DNA of 64,000 nt, from the NCBI RefSeq assembly GCF_003057615.1, contig NZ_QAFW01000003.1:39196-103195 (forward strand), read 5' to 3'. The translations under genes and the position numbers were made by a program. This stretch comes from Metalysinibacillus jejuensis (GTDB lineage Bacteria > Bacillota > Bacilli > Bacillales_A > Planococcaceae). Positions 20,692-28,910 of the stretch are shown piece after piece (positions within the stretch are counted from its first letter, which is position 1; the number at the start of each line of letters is the position of its first letter). The notes under the pieces were generated by a model that saw only the letters and a list, made by a program, of their open reading frames with translations, had not been told where the DNA came from and did no database searches.

Positions 20692-20743
20692 AAGCAAAGC
20701 GCGTAGGCAATGGTCCAGATTGCTTTGGCACTTTGCTTTTTTT
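20692..20743 (+). other. second nested hairpin between pbpG and ywhD
   Basis: Directly after the pbpG terminator, AAGCAAAG (20692) pairs with CTTTGCTT (20738), and inside it GCAAT pairs with ATTGC. The outer stem is followed by TTTTT. It could be a second terminator or the 3' end of a small RNA. The rest of 20744-20851 shows nothing I can name. Confidence 0.35.
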
Positions 20744-20851
20744 GCCAAATGTCCTAGCTTACTATTATAAGCTCTACTTGTAGTTTACTTTTTTTTCGAG
20801 GTAGTTTCAACCTCATATAGAATGCTTTTTCATTTGTCACACAATGTTCAT

Positions 20852-21370
20852 TTACTCGCATAATAAGGCTTGACGAAGTGCAGGTTCGCTGTTCACCCAA
20901 AGCATATCATTATGCGCTTGTAAAAAAGCACCTAATACTTTTTTTGATGGCTCATCCATCATGTCTACCATAATATGACGCTTTAACGATTTATCCATGC
21001 GATTGACGTGATCCGCTAAAATTTTATAGCCGCGGCGTTTCTCACGATTTACTACCATCTCACATGCTGTCACGCCGGCATAATAAGGTCCTTCTTCACG
21101 CTGATCAATCGTTACCCATACTAGCCAGTAAGGTTTGCCCCCTTCAGAGTCAGCCTTATCCATCGTAAACTTAATGCCACGCTCCACGTCACTGCGCGCA
21201 TGCATAGCACCCACATCAACAAAGGCGCGTTCTTCCTCAATATCAATAAACACAGGCGAAATATTTTCTAACGATAGTGAGCCAATACCAAAACCTTTAT
21301 GCCCATCTGTCGGGTTATTTTTGATAATGGTAAAGCCCATTTTTTGCTTCGGTTTTTCTGAGTTTGTCAT
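20852..21370 (-). CDS. ywhD: YwhD family protein
   Basis: 172-aa cytosolic protein of the YwhD family, function unknown. It begins MTNSEKPKQKMGFTIIKNNP and contains GHKGFGIGSLSLENISPVFI, ARSDVERGIKF and the basic VVNREKRRGYKILADHVN stretch. I take ATG 21370; GGAGGAG lies about 9 nt upstream, while the TTG at 21376 is too close to it. Divergent from the tautomerase gene, with a palindromic shared promoter region at 21395. Neighbours pbpG and a ywhB-like gene match B. subtilis. Confidence 0.87.
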   Translation of the reverse strand: MTNSEKPKQKMGFTIIKNNPTDGHKGFGIGSLSLENISPVFIDIEEERAFVDVGAMHARSDVERGIKFTMDKADSEGGKPYWLVWVTIDQREEGPYYAGVTACEMVVNREKRRGYKILADHVNRMDKSLKRHIMVDMMDEPSKKVLGAFLQAHNDMLWVNSEPALRQALLCE

Positions 21371-21394
21371 GCTCAATTCTCCTCCATTTCATGC

Positions 21395-21409
21395 TATAGT
21401 TAAACTATA
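21395..21409. promoter_or_regulatory. palindrome TATAGTTAAACTATA in the divergent promoter
   Basis: Perfect 7-bp inverted repeat around one base between ywhD (minus) and the tautomerase (plus). Each arm reads like a -10 element (TATAGT) on its own strand, so the two promoters probably overlap. It could equally be a regulator site. Confidence 0.45.
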
Positions 21410-21432
21410 CACGTTTAAGGAGGAAATGAACA

Positions 21433-21618
21433 ATGCCATACGTTACAGTTAAAATGATTGAAGGACGCACGCCTGAACAAAAACGTGCACTTGTCGCTGA
21501 AGTAACCGAAGCCGTATCAAAAACAGTTAACGCACCTAAAGAAAACATCACCGTATTTATTGAAGAAATGTCAAAAGAAAATTACGGCGTCGCAGGTGTA
21601 CGATTTAGCGATAAATGA
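21433..21618 (+). CDS. ywhB: 4-oxalocrotonate tautomerase family protein
   Basis: Small keto-enol tautomerase, 61 aa, with catalytic Pro1 after Met removal (MPYVTVKMIEGRTPEQK), Arg-containing REGRT-like motif and the C-terminal VAGVRFSDK. Active as a hexamer in this family. AAGGAGGAAATGAACA precedes the ATG. B. subtilis YwhB lies beside ywhD in the same way. Its physiological substrate is unknown. It overlaps the sortase start by 3 bp (21615-21618), so the two are co-translated. Confidence 0.93.
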   Translation: MPYVTVKMIEGRTPEQKRALVAEVTEAVSKTVNAPKENITVFIEEMSKENYGVAGVRFSDK

Positions 21619-22274
21619 AAAACAAAGTAATTAATATAGGCATTGCTCTACTTTTTATCGTAGGGCTCACTCTCATTTTTATTAATCCTATTCGCGATGC
21701 ATTGCTAAAGCGCTCTGCCAAAGAGCTAAGCCTTGAGCATTATACAGCAGAGCAATTAAAAGAAAATGAGCAACAACAAGATGTGGACTTTACATTTGAA
21801 GCGGTACAATCTTTATCACTCACTGATGTGCTAAAAGCCCAAGCTTCCTCTAAAGACTATCCCGTTATTGGCAGCATTGTCGTGCCAAGCGTAAATATGG
21901 AAGTACCTATTTTAAAAGGCGTAGCAAATAGCGCATTAGCTGTAGGTGCTGGTACTATGAAGCCTGATCAAAAGCTAGGCATCGGCAACTACGCGCTAGC
22001 AGCTCATTATTTTGAAGGGCGCGACGTATTATTTGGCCCTCTTTATAATGCAACGATTGGCGATAGCGTCTACGTTACTGATTTAGATAAAGTTTATGAA
22101 TACCGCATCAATCATAAGGAAACGATTGCAGCTACAGATGTACACGTCATTAATGACACGCCTGGTCAAACGAAGCTTACTTTAATTACTTGCGCGGACG
22201 CAGGTTATAATCGTCTCGCTGTAGAAGCGGAGTTTGTTGAGGCGATACCATTTGACGAAATGCCTTTGAAGTAA
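21615..22274 (+). CDS. class A-type sortase
   Basis: Membrane-anchored transpeptidase that attaches LPXTG-type proteins to peptidoglycan. 219 aa. N-terminal signal-anchor (residues 5-24), catalytic His131 (ALAAHYFEGRDVLFGPL), Cys193 (LTLITCADAGYNR) and Arg200. The VYVTDLDKVYEYRI strand pair resembles Listeria and Bacillus SrtA. The residue before the His is Ala where most SrtA have Gly. Start ATG overlaps the tautomerase stop, so translation is coupled. No LPXTG substrate gene lies in this window, so this is a housekeeping rather than pilus-type sortase by context. Confidence 0.9.
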   Translation: MKNKVINIGIALLFIVGLTLIFINPIRDALLKRSAKELSLEHYTAEQLKENEQQQDVDFTFEAVQSLSLTDVLKAQASSKDYPVIGSIVVPSVNMEVPILKGVANSALAVGAGTMKPDQKLGIGNYALAAHYFEGRDVLFGPLYNATIGDSVYVTDLDKVYEYRINHKETIAATDVHVINDTPGQTKLTLITCADAGYNRLAVEAEFVEAIPFDEMPLK

Positions 22275-22277
22275 GCG

Positions 22278-22317
22278 ACACTTCTCATTGTCTATGCACA
22301 ATGAGAAGTGTTTTTTT
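22278..22317 (+). terminator. terminator after the sortase gene
   Basis: Perfect 14-bp stem, ACACTTCTCATTGT with ACAATGAGAAGTGT, 6-nt loop, followed by TTTTTTT. Confidence 0.85.
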
Positions 22318-22392
22318 ATAAAAACAATAGAAAACAACCATCTCAGGAGATGAACTGTGTTCTGTCAAGTAGACAACGAAAAAACAAAAGCT

Positions 22393-23306
22393 TTATGCCA
22401 CAGCCTGGTACCGAAACTCCATCGGTGCTAGGCTGTTTAACTTCTCTTGATAGCGTTCCTCGTTATAAAATTTAATGTATTCATCAATGTCCTTTTCTAA
22501 CTCCTCGAAAGTACGATAATTTTTCAAATCGTATTTTTCACACTTAAAGTGACCAAAGAAACTTTCAATTGGTGCGTTATCTATACAATTTCCGACACGT
22601 GACATACTGCGCGTCATTCCAGCTACTGTTGTCAGATCACGATATTCCTTTGACGTATATTGGGAACCGCGATTGCTATGAATCAATGGTTTTGCGTTTG
22701 GATATGCCTCTATAGCGGTTTCTAACGTTTTCATGACCAATGGATTGTCATTATTTCGGATCACTTGATAAGCGACGATAGAGCCGTCATAAAGGTCTTT
22801 AATCGCGCTTAAATAAGCTTTGTTGCCAAAGCCGTAAGTCATATGCGTAATGTCGGTCACCCATTTCTCATTTGGTTTCTCAGCGCTAAATTCTCGGTTT
22901 AAAATGTTCTCTTCAATATTTACGTAGCTTGTTTTGTTGAGTAACCATTCGAACGTCGAATATGCGATTTGAGGCCCATTTCATTCATTAAACGACGGAT
23001 TCTTTTCGGGTTATAGTGTTTCTTAACTGTGCGATTAATCTCTATTGTGATTCGACGATAGCCATAGATACCGTTCCTATTCTTGAATACTTCTTTGATT
23101 TTCTCCATCAACCATTCATTTTCTTTCTGTGGTGTTGTAGGCTCATGCTTTAACCATCTATAGTATCTAGATCGCGAGACGCCTAAGATTTCACAAAGTA
23201 ATACAATGGGGCTTTTCGTCTTTTCATGGTAATCGTGAATCGCTTGAAAACGAGCTAAATGAGTGCCTAATCGCGCATTCCCATCCCCCTTTCGATTGCT
23301 TTCAAC
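22393..23306 (-). pseudogene. IS3-family transposase orfB, frameshifted
   Basis: The rve integrase domain is recognisable in two frames. The upstream part (23306 to 22920) contains IHDYHEKTKSPIVLLCEILG, the HTH_21 segment EKIKEVFKNRNGIYGYRRI, and NPKRIRRLMNEMGLKSHIRR. The downstream part (to 22393) contains VTDITHMTYG with the first catalytic Asp, HSNRGSQYTSKEYRDL near the second Asp, and NAPIESFFGHFKCEKY with the Glu. A one-base shift close to 22920-22950 separates them, giving a stop after KQAT. Entry from orfA would be by -1 frameshifting at 23306-23312. Confidence 0.85.
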
Positions 23307-23962
23307 TTTTTTAATAGACCATTCTCCGCTTCTAAATACTGATTGCTGTGTTCTAATTCTTTAATACGAAGTTGTAATTTCTATTCATCTGTTAGATTAG
23401 GCTTAGATTCTAGTGACTTACCACGACGGTCGTGAAGGCTTTGTTCACTATCTTTCTCATATTTCCCAAGCCAACTGTACACTTGTTGATAAGATACTCG
23501 ATACTTTTCGGCAGCTTCTTGATAATTATATTCATTGGCAACTGTATATTGAGCGATTTCAATGCGTTCTTGAAAAGTTGTTTTACGTCCAGGATTCATA
23601 GTATCTGTTCCTTTACCAGTAGATTTTATGTCTTGTCCACTAGTATAAAGGTTTAGCTACTGTCTTAAAATAGAAGTGGAAGAGATATTGAATTCTTTAC
23701 ACGTTACAGGCAAACTACCTTTTCCGTCTAAATAAAAGTTAACGGCTCTTATTTTACGTTCGCTGGAATATCTTTTCCAAGTTTTCGCTATCTTTAATCC
23801 CTCTACACCGTACGCTTGATACTTACGAACCCAATCGTTTATTGTGAATTTTGTAACTTCATACTCCTTTGCGACTGTATTTACTGTTCTTTGCTTCTCA
23901 ATTACACTAAGAACAGCTGCAACTCTTTCATCTAACGTATGCTTAGTCCATCTTTTAGACAT
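23267..23962 (-). pseudogene. IS3-family transposase orfA with two nonsense codons
   Basis: One continuous frame of 231 codons interrupted by TAG at 23659-23657 (after SSTSILRQ) and TAG at 23383-23381 (after KPNLTDE). It carries two helix-turn-helix segments: HTLDERVAAVLSVIEKQRTV near the start, and TTFQERIEIAQYTVANEYNY after the first stop, followed by a Leu-rich coiled region LQLRIKELEHSNQYLEAENG. Reading through the stops gives a normal orfA of the IS150 group. The ATG at 23962 is preceded by AAAGGGGGCAT. Nonfunctional. Confidence 0.85.
23306..23312 (-). other. -1 frameshift heptamer A AAA AAG between orfA and orfB
   Basis: In the orfA frame the codons are TTA AAA AAG; a one-base slip back leads exactly into the orfB frame (GTT GAA AGC). 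This is the classic slippery sequence used by IS3 elements for the OrfAB fusion. It survives although the genes are broken. Confidence 0.75.
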
Positions 23963-24052
23963 AAAAATGCCCCCTTTACAGTAGTAGAGAACTTTGATTA
24001 TTTCTCTGTCTACTATATTGGGAGCATATCAAGACCTAAGATGGTTGTCGTT

Positions 24053-25351
24053 TTACGTAATATGCAATAGCTCTTTTATCTCTTGTGCTGCTTTACAATC
24101 GGTTAATGCTAAAATTCGTTCTTTCGGGAAATAGACTTTATGATCGCGTTGTACGCGTCCTGTAATGGCATCTACAATCGTAGATTTACGAGAAAGCTCA
24201 AGCTCCTTACCATTTTTCATTTCTAAGAAAATAGGCTCGCGTACTTTTTCTTCACCAGGTCGGTAAAAATCATACGGCAAATCTGCTGTAGTGTCGTGCA
24301 CAAAATAATAGGTCGGATCTATCCCCGCTTCGGTAAAGAGTTCTTTTAAGCGCTCATACTTTTGCAGTTCTTCTCCTGGATTAAAGTCCACATAGTGAAA
24401 CAGCCTGCGATTAATAAAACGCGTGCTCAAGTCACGTAAAATTTCGTCCTCTTCTTGCGACCACCATTTGAAATACGTCAAAACGACACTTTCGTCTAAA
24501 TTAATATACGCTTCAAGCGTAATCTCTCCAGTAAAAAAGGAGACGAAAGGAAATGGATCTTGTTTAAAAACGTACCCTTCATGAAATAACTTACGTGCGC
24601 GCTTTAACGTATGATTTAAAATCATTTCGGCACTGCGCGAAATCGGGTGAAAATAAACTTGTAAATACATTTGATAGCGGCTCATAATATAGTCTTCTAC
24701 CGCATGCATTCCACTTTCTTTAATAACAATTTTATCTTCACGCGGGCGCATAACGCGTAAAATGCGCTCCATATCAAAGTGACCGTAACTCACCCCTGTG
24801 TAATACGCATCGCGCTGTAAGTAATCCATGCGATCAGCATCAATTTGACTAGAGATTAAATTAACGACTAATGGATTTGCATATTTCTTTTCAATTACTT
24901 GCGCTACTTTTTCTGGGAAGTCTGGCGCCACCCGACGCAATACAGCATTTACTTCGGTATCGCCAAGCAATATTTTACGCGTGTACTCTTCGTGATCTAA
25001 GCTAAAGACGTTTTCAAACGCGTGAGAAAACGGCCCATGACCTAAGTCATGCAGTAACGCCGCGCATAATGTTAATAAACGCTCGCTGTCATCCCAATGC
25101 TCACGCCCCTTAAAAATATCATCTACAATGCGGCGAATAATTTCATAAACACCGAGCGAGTGATTAAAGCGGCTATGCTCTGCTCCGTGAAACACTAAGT
25201 ACGTCGTGCCGAGTTGGCGAATGCGGCGTAAGCGCTGAAACTCTCTCGTGCTAATTAAATCCCAAATGACTAAATCACGAACATGAATATAACTATGTAC
25301 AGGATCTTTAAAAACTTTTTCTTCTCTAAGCTTTGTTTGTGCGTAACTCAT
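24053..25351 (-). CDS. ywfO: HD-domain phosphohydrolase YwfO
   Basis: Metal-dependent HD-superfamily phosphohydrolase related to dGTPases, 432 aa. Metal-binding residues are visible as HSRFNHSLGVYEI near residue 60, ALLHDLGHGPFSHAFE near 105 (the HD pair), and SQIDADRMDYLQRDAYYTG near 180. It starts KLREEKVFKDPVHSYIHV, as in YwfO. I use ATG 25351, 7 nt after GGAGGG, rather than TTG 25354. The physiological nucleotide substrate is not established for this branch. Its 3' end abuts the split terminator. Confidence 0.9.
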   Translation of the reverse strand: MSYAQTKLREEKVFKDPVHSYIHVRDLVIWDLISTREFQRLRRIRQLGTTYLVFHGAEHSRFNHSLGVYEIIRRIVDDIFKGREHWDDSERLLTLCAALLHDLGHGPFSHAFENVFSLDHEEYTRKILLGDTEVNAVLRRVAPDFPEKVAQVIEKKYANPLVVNLISSQIDADRMDYLQRDAYYTGVSYGHFDMERILRVMRPREDKIVIKESGMHAVEDYIMSRYQMYLQVYFHPISRSAEMILNHTLKRARKLFHEGYVFKQDPFPFVSFFTGEITLEAYINLDESVVLTYFKWWSQEEDEILRDLSTRFINRRLFHYVDFNPGEELQKYERLKELFTEAGIDPTYYFVHDTTADLPYDFYRPGEEKVREPIFLEMKNGKELELSRKSTIVDAITGRVQRDHKVYFPKERILALTDCKAAQEIKELLHIT

Positions 25352-25398
25352 CAACTTTCCCTCCCATGCTCATTTCTACTTTCTTCTATTATATATAC

Positions 25399-25428
25399 AA
25401 AAAAGGCTATCTCACAACCGAGATAGCC
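25399..25428 (-). terminator. terminator of the leucine-degradation operon
   Basis: Minus strand stem GGCTATCTC with GAGATAGCC, 6-nt loop, followed by TTTTTTGT; 12 nt after the stop of the yngE-like gene. Confidence 0.85.
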
Positions 25429-25440
25429 CTAAAAGGTAAA

Positions 25441-26964
25441 TTAAACTGGGTTTACACCGTGTTTACGGTCAGTAAATGGCAAATACTTAGACATATATAA
25501 TGGTAAACGTGTCGCTAGCGCCTGACGCAAGTCATTTGGTTCAATGACATCATCAATAATCAGCTCCGACGCTAAACGGTAGACATCGATTTCTTGTTGA
25601 TACTCCGCACGTTTCTCTGCGATAAAGGCAGCGCGCTCTTCTTCTGGAAGCTCTGCAATTTTATTAGCGTATACAGCATTCACTGCCGCTTCAGGTCCCA
25701 TAACCGCAATTTGCGCACCCGTTAGCGCAATACAGCAATCAGGTTCAAAGGCAGGACCCGCCATTGCATATAAGCCTGCACCGTACGCTTTACGCACAAT
25801 AACGGTTAATTTTGGCACAGTCGCTTCGCTCATCGCAAAAATCATTTTCGCACCGTGACGGATAATCCCCACCTTCTCAACTTGTGTACCAATCATAAAG
25901 CCGGGTACATCGGCTAAGAAGAGGAGCGGAATATTAAACGCATCGCAGAGCGAAATAAATTTAGCTGCTTTATCAGCAGAATCATGGAACAAGACGCCAC
26001 CTTTTGCACGCGGCTGATTGGCAATAATACCAACGGGTTGTCCATCGATACGACCTAGCCCCGTAATTAACTCTGGCGCAAATAACTTTTTCACTTCGCA
26101 AAACGAATCCGCATCAATTAAACGATCAATCAGTTGATACATATCAAAAGGTATGTTTTGGTTTTTAGGAATTAACTCATCAATTGTTTTATCAAAATCA
26201 GTTGGCGGTTGCGGTACACTCACTGGGCTTTTTTCTGTATAGTTGCTAGGGAAGTAACTTAAATATTTACGTGCATAAAGAATTGCTTCTTCTTCCGTCT
26301 TCGCTAAAACATCGCCACATCCCGATGTCGAACAGTGCATTTTAGCGCCGCCCATCGTCTCTAAATCTACTTTTTCACCGATTACCATTTCAGCCATACG
26401 TGGCGAGCCGAGATACATCGAAGCGTTGCCTTCTACCATGACAACGATGTCGCAAAACGCTGGGATGTAAGCACCACCTGCTGCGGAAGGTCCGAATAAC
26501 AAACAAATTTGCGGCACTTTTCCGCTCATTTTCACTTGATTATAAAAAATTCGTCCTGCTCCGCGACGTCCTGGGAACATTTCGAGTTGGTCTGTAATAC
26601 GCGCGCCTGCTGAGTCCACAAGATACAACATCGGACAACGCAATTTTTCGGCGGTTTCTTGAATGCGAATCATTTTTTCAACGGTGCGTTTCCCCCATGA
26701 ACCCGCTTTAATCGTTGAGTCATTAGCTAGCACGCAAACCGTACGACCATTTACTTTACCAATGCCCGTTACGACACCGTCTGCTGGTAAGTCACCTGCT
26801 AAGCAATTTGCGTACAGCCCATCCTCTGACTGGAGCCCATCATCAAGCAATAATGCTAAGCGCTCACGCACAAACATTTTGCCTTGCGCTGCATTTTTCT
26901 CGTGATATTTAGGCTTACCCCCTTGTAAAATCTCTTCCTTCATCGTCGTTGTACGTGTTTCCAT
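25441..26964 (-). CDS. yngE: acyl-CoA carboxylase beta subunit (methylcrotonyl-CoA carboxylase)
   Basis: Carboxyltransferase subunit, 507 aa, moving CO2 from biotin to an acyl-CoA. It has the crotonase-fold halves: GSWGKRTVEKMIRIQETAEK, LFGPSAAGGAYIPAFCDIVV with an acyl-CoA oxyanion hole, and the second half LPLLFLADVPGFMIGT with YGAGLYAMAGPAF. 3-Methylcrotonyl-CoA as substrate is inferred from the operon, which holds HMG-CoA lyase and a methylglutaconyl-type hydratase. Start at ATG 26964, 6 nt after GGGGGA; the ATG at 26970 is too close. Last gene of the operon. Confidence 0.9.
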   Translation of the reverse strand: METRTTTMKEEILQGGKPKYHEKNAAQGKMFVRERLALLLDDGLQSEDGLYANCLAGDLPADGVVTGIGKVNGRTVCVLANDSTIKAGSWGKRTVEKMIRIQETAEKLRCPMLYLVDSAGARITDQLEMFPGRRGAGRIFYNQVKMSGKVPQICLLFGPSAAGGAYIPAFCDIVVMVEGNASMYLGSPRMAEMVIGEKVDLETMGGAKMHCSTSGCGDVLAKTEEEAILYARKYLSYFPSNYTEKSPVSVPQPPTDFDKTIDELIPKNQNIPFDMYQLIDRLIDADSFCEVKKLFAPELITGLGRIDGQPVGIIANQPRAKGGVLFHDSADKAAKFISLCDAFNIPLLFLADVPGFMIGTQVEKVGIIRHGAKMIFAMSEATVPKLTVIVRKAYGAGLYAMAGPAFEPDCCIALTGAQIAVMGPEAAVNAVYANKIAELPEEERAAFIAEKRAEYQQEIDVYRLASELIIDDVIEPNDLRQALATRLPLYMSKYLPFTDRKHGVNPV

Positions 26965-26982
26965 GTCCATTCCCCCTCTTTA

Positions 26983-27759
26983 TTATTCCCCTTTGTAGTG
27001 AGGCGGTCGCTTTTCTGCGAAAGCAACGAGCCCTTCTACACGATCTTTTGTCGGAATTAGCGCATCATACGCTAAAGCTTCAATAGCTAAGCCAGTTTGA
27101 CGATCTACCTCTACCCCTCGGTTAATCGCTGCTTTCGCTTGGATTAGCGCCAGTGGTGCATTTGTAGCAATCGCACGCGCTATCGTTAATGCGCCCTCTT
27201 GCGCATCATCACAAACTTTTTCAACAATGCCATACGTCGCCGCTTCAGCAGCAGTCAGGCGTGCAGCAGTATAAATCAGTTGCTTCGCTTTGCCTAAACC
27301 GATAAGTCGCGGTAAGCGCTGTGTGCCCCCCGCGCCCGGTATAATCGCAAGCGATGTTTCAGTTAAACCAAGCAAGACGTTTGTTGAGGCTACGCGTAAG
27401 TCGCAAGCGAGTGCTAACTCCAGACCCCCACCAAACGCTACACCATTTAACGCTGCGATTACAGGTTGTGGAATGGCCTCAACTTGATTTACCGTTTCAC
27501 CAATCAACCGCACTGCTTGTTTCACCTGCGCGTCATCCATGCCGCGACGTTCTTTTAAGTCAGCCCCTGCACAAAATGCTTTATGACCTTCGCCTGTTAA
27601 TATTACGACCCGAATATCTCTTCGCGCATGCATATCTTGCGCCACTTGGCTAAGCTGTTGTAATAAGTCACGCGATAACGCATTAAACGCTGCGGATCGC
27701 GCCAATGTAATGACGCCGATATGCGGTTCAACCTCTTCAAATGTTACGAGTGCTGTCAT
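26983..27759 (-). CDS. yngF: enoyl-CoA hydratase, methylglutaconyl-CoA hydratase role
   Basis: Crotonase-family enzyme, 258 aa. CoA/oxyanion motifs: AFCAGADLKER near residue 62, ALNGVAFGGGLELALACDLRV near 105, and the acid/base region TSLAIIPGAGGTQRLPRLIG near 137. In this operon it would hydrate 3-methylglutaconyl-CoA to HMG-CoA. ATG 27759 overlaps the HMG-CoA lyase stop by 4 bp, with AAGGAGG upstream. Family is certain; substrate from context. Confidence 0.92.
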   Translation of the reverse strand: MTALVTFEEVEPHIGVITLARSAAFNALSRDLLQQLSQVAQDMHARRDIRVVILTGEGHKAFCAGADLKERRGMDDAQVKQAVRLIGETVNQVEAIPQPVIAALNGVAFGGGLELALACDLRVASTNVLLGLTETSLAIIPGAGGTQRLPRLIGLGKAKQLIYTAARLTAAEAATYGIVEKVCDDAQEGALTIARAIATNAPLALIQAKAAINRGVEVDRQTGLAIEALAYDALIPTKDRVEGLVAFAEKRPPHYKGE

Positions 27760-28667
27760 GTCTCGTCCTCCTTATGGCGCTGAATTTCCATCTGCTTGGA
27801 TGCTAAAGGCTTACCTAATTTTTGTTCAATAAAACTTGCTGCTGTTAGCACTTTTTCCATTTGCACACCCGTATGAATGTTCATTTCATCAAATAAATAT
27901 AATAAATCTTCAGTTGCGACGTTGCCTGATGCTCCTTTCGCATAAGGACAACCCCCTAAGCCACCTAATGCGCTATCAAATTTAGTAATGCCTAGCTCCA
28001 TTGACTTCACAACATTCGCTATCGCTATCCCGCGCGTATCATGAAAATGCATCGCTAATCTTTCAGGCCCGTAATGCGGTAATAAGTGGGTTAATAATGC
28101 CTCGATTTGCGTAGGTACACCTACCCCAATCGTGTCACCTAATGAGATTTCATCAACCCCCATATCAAATAGTGCATCCGCTACATGGCGCACCTTTTCT
28201 GGTGCAATATAACCTTCATACGGACAACCTACCACCGTCGAAATATAGCCACGTACAGTTAAGCCGTTGCGCTTCGCTTCATCTACTACTTCTAGTAGTA
28301 CAGGAAACGTTTCATCAATCGATTTATTAATATTATTTTTATTGTGACTTTCACTTGCAGACATGAACACGCTAGCTTCATCAATGCCTACCGTTAATGC
28401 TCGCTCAAGGCCGCGCTTATTCGGAATAAGCGCCGCATACGTCACATCTTGCTGGCGTTTAATTTGTGCGAGCACTTCAGCAGCATCGGCTAATTGCGGA
28501 ATCCATTTCGGGTGCACAAACGAAGAAACTTCGATGTACGATAGCCCCGACATACTTAATAAATTAATGAGCTCCACTTTATCAGTCGTTAAAATTGTCG
28601 CCTTTTCATTTTGTAAGCCATCTCGTGGGCCAACTTCTTTCAGTACAACTTGTTTCGGTAAGTGCAT
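27756..28667 (-). CDS. yngG: hydroxymethylglutaryl-CoA lyase
   Basis: Cleaves HMG-CoA to acetyl-CoA and acetoacetate, the last step of leucine breakdown. 303 aa TIM barrel: N-terminal LKEVGPRDGLQNEKA with the catalytic Arg-Asp, SASESHNKNNINKS, the MHFHDTRGIAIANV metal-binding His pair near residue 230, and the GGLGGCPYAKGASGNVATEDL loop with the catalytic Cys. GGGGGATGTACT precedes the ATG. The acetoacetate produced can be activated by ScoAB, encoded upstream. Confidence 0.95.
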   Translation of the reverse strand: MHLPKQVVLKEVGPRDGLQNEKATILTTDKVELINLLSMSGLSYIEVSSFVHPKWIPQLADAAEVLAQIKRQQDVTYAALIPNKRGLERALTVGIDEASVFMSASESHNKNNINKSIDETFPVLLEVVDEAKRNGLTVRGYISTVVGCPYEGYIAPEKVRHVADALFDMGVDEISLGDTIGVGVPTQIEALLTHLLPHYGPERLAMHFHDTRGIAIANVVKSMELGITKFDSALGGLGGCPYAKGASGNVATEDLLYLFDEMNIHTGVQMEKVLTAASFIEQKLGKPLASKQMEIQRHKEDET

Positions 28668-28679
28668 AGTACATCCCCC

Positions 28680-28892
28680 TTACTCAATTTCTACTAAATC
28701 ATCATCGACGTTAATAAAATCGCCTTCATTTGCGATGACTTTCGTTACTGTGCCATCCGCTTCTGCCGCAATAGGAATTTCCATTTTCATTGACTCTAAA
28801 ATCGCTACATCTTGACCAGCTGTTACACTGTCGCCTTCTTTAACTAAAATCTTCCATACTGTACCTGCCATGCTTGCTTTTACTGTTGCCAT
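28680..28892 (-). CDS. yngHB: biotin/lipoyl carrier protein
   Basis: 70-aa free-standing biotin carboxyl carrier domain. The biotinylated Lys sits in ILESMKMEIPIAAE near residue 36. Start ATG 28892 (MATVKASMAG) has GGAGGGG 7 nt upstream; the TTG five codons earlier overlaps that ribosome site. Separate carrier and carboxylase genes, rather than one fused alpha subunit, is the B. subtilis yngHA/yngHB arrangement. Confidence 0.93.
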   Translation of the reverse strand: MATVKASMAGTVWKILVKEGDSVTAGQDVAILESMKMEIPIAAEADGTVTKVIANEGDFINVDDDLVEIE

Positions 28893-28910
28893 AATAAACC
28901 CCTCCAAAAA

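Larger units (their letters stand above)
22351..24031 (-). mobile_element. degenerate IS3-family (IS150-like) insertion sequence
   Basis: 1681-bp element. Both ends begin TGA and share AGTAGACA, 2 nt, GAAA as inverted repeats (22368-22380 and the complement at about 24000-24013), and it is flanked by a 3-bp direct repeat AGA (22348-22350 and 24032-24034), the duplication size usual for the IS150 group. Inside are orfA (HTH) and orfB (DDE integrase) reading on the minus strand, both broken. The element is dead but its boundaries are intact. Confidence 0.82.
22334..24048. terminator. terminator hairpin split by an IS element
   Basis: The left arm ACAACCATCTCAGG (22334-22347) and the right arm CCTAAGATGGTTGT (24035-24048) are complementary at 13 of 14 positions and now lie 1.7 kb apart. 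Removing the IS (22351-24031) and one copy of its AGA duplication restores a stem with a 3-nt AGA loop. T-rich sequence follows on the minus strand (TTTTCTATTGTTTTT), 4 nt past the ywfO stop, so this was probably the ywfO terminator. Confidence 0.75.
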
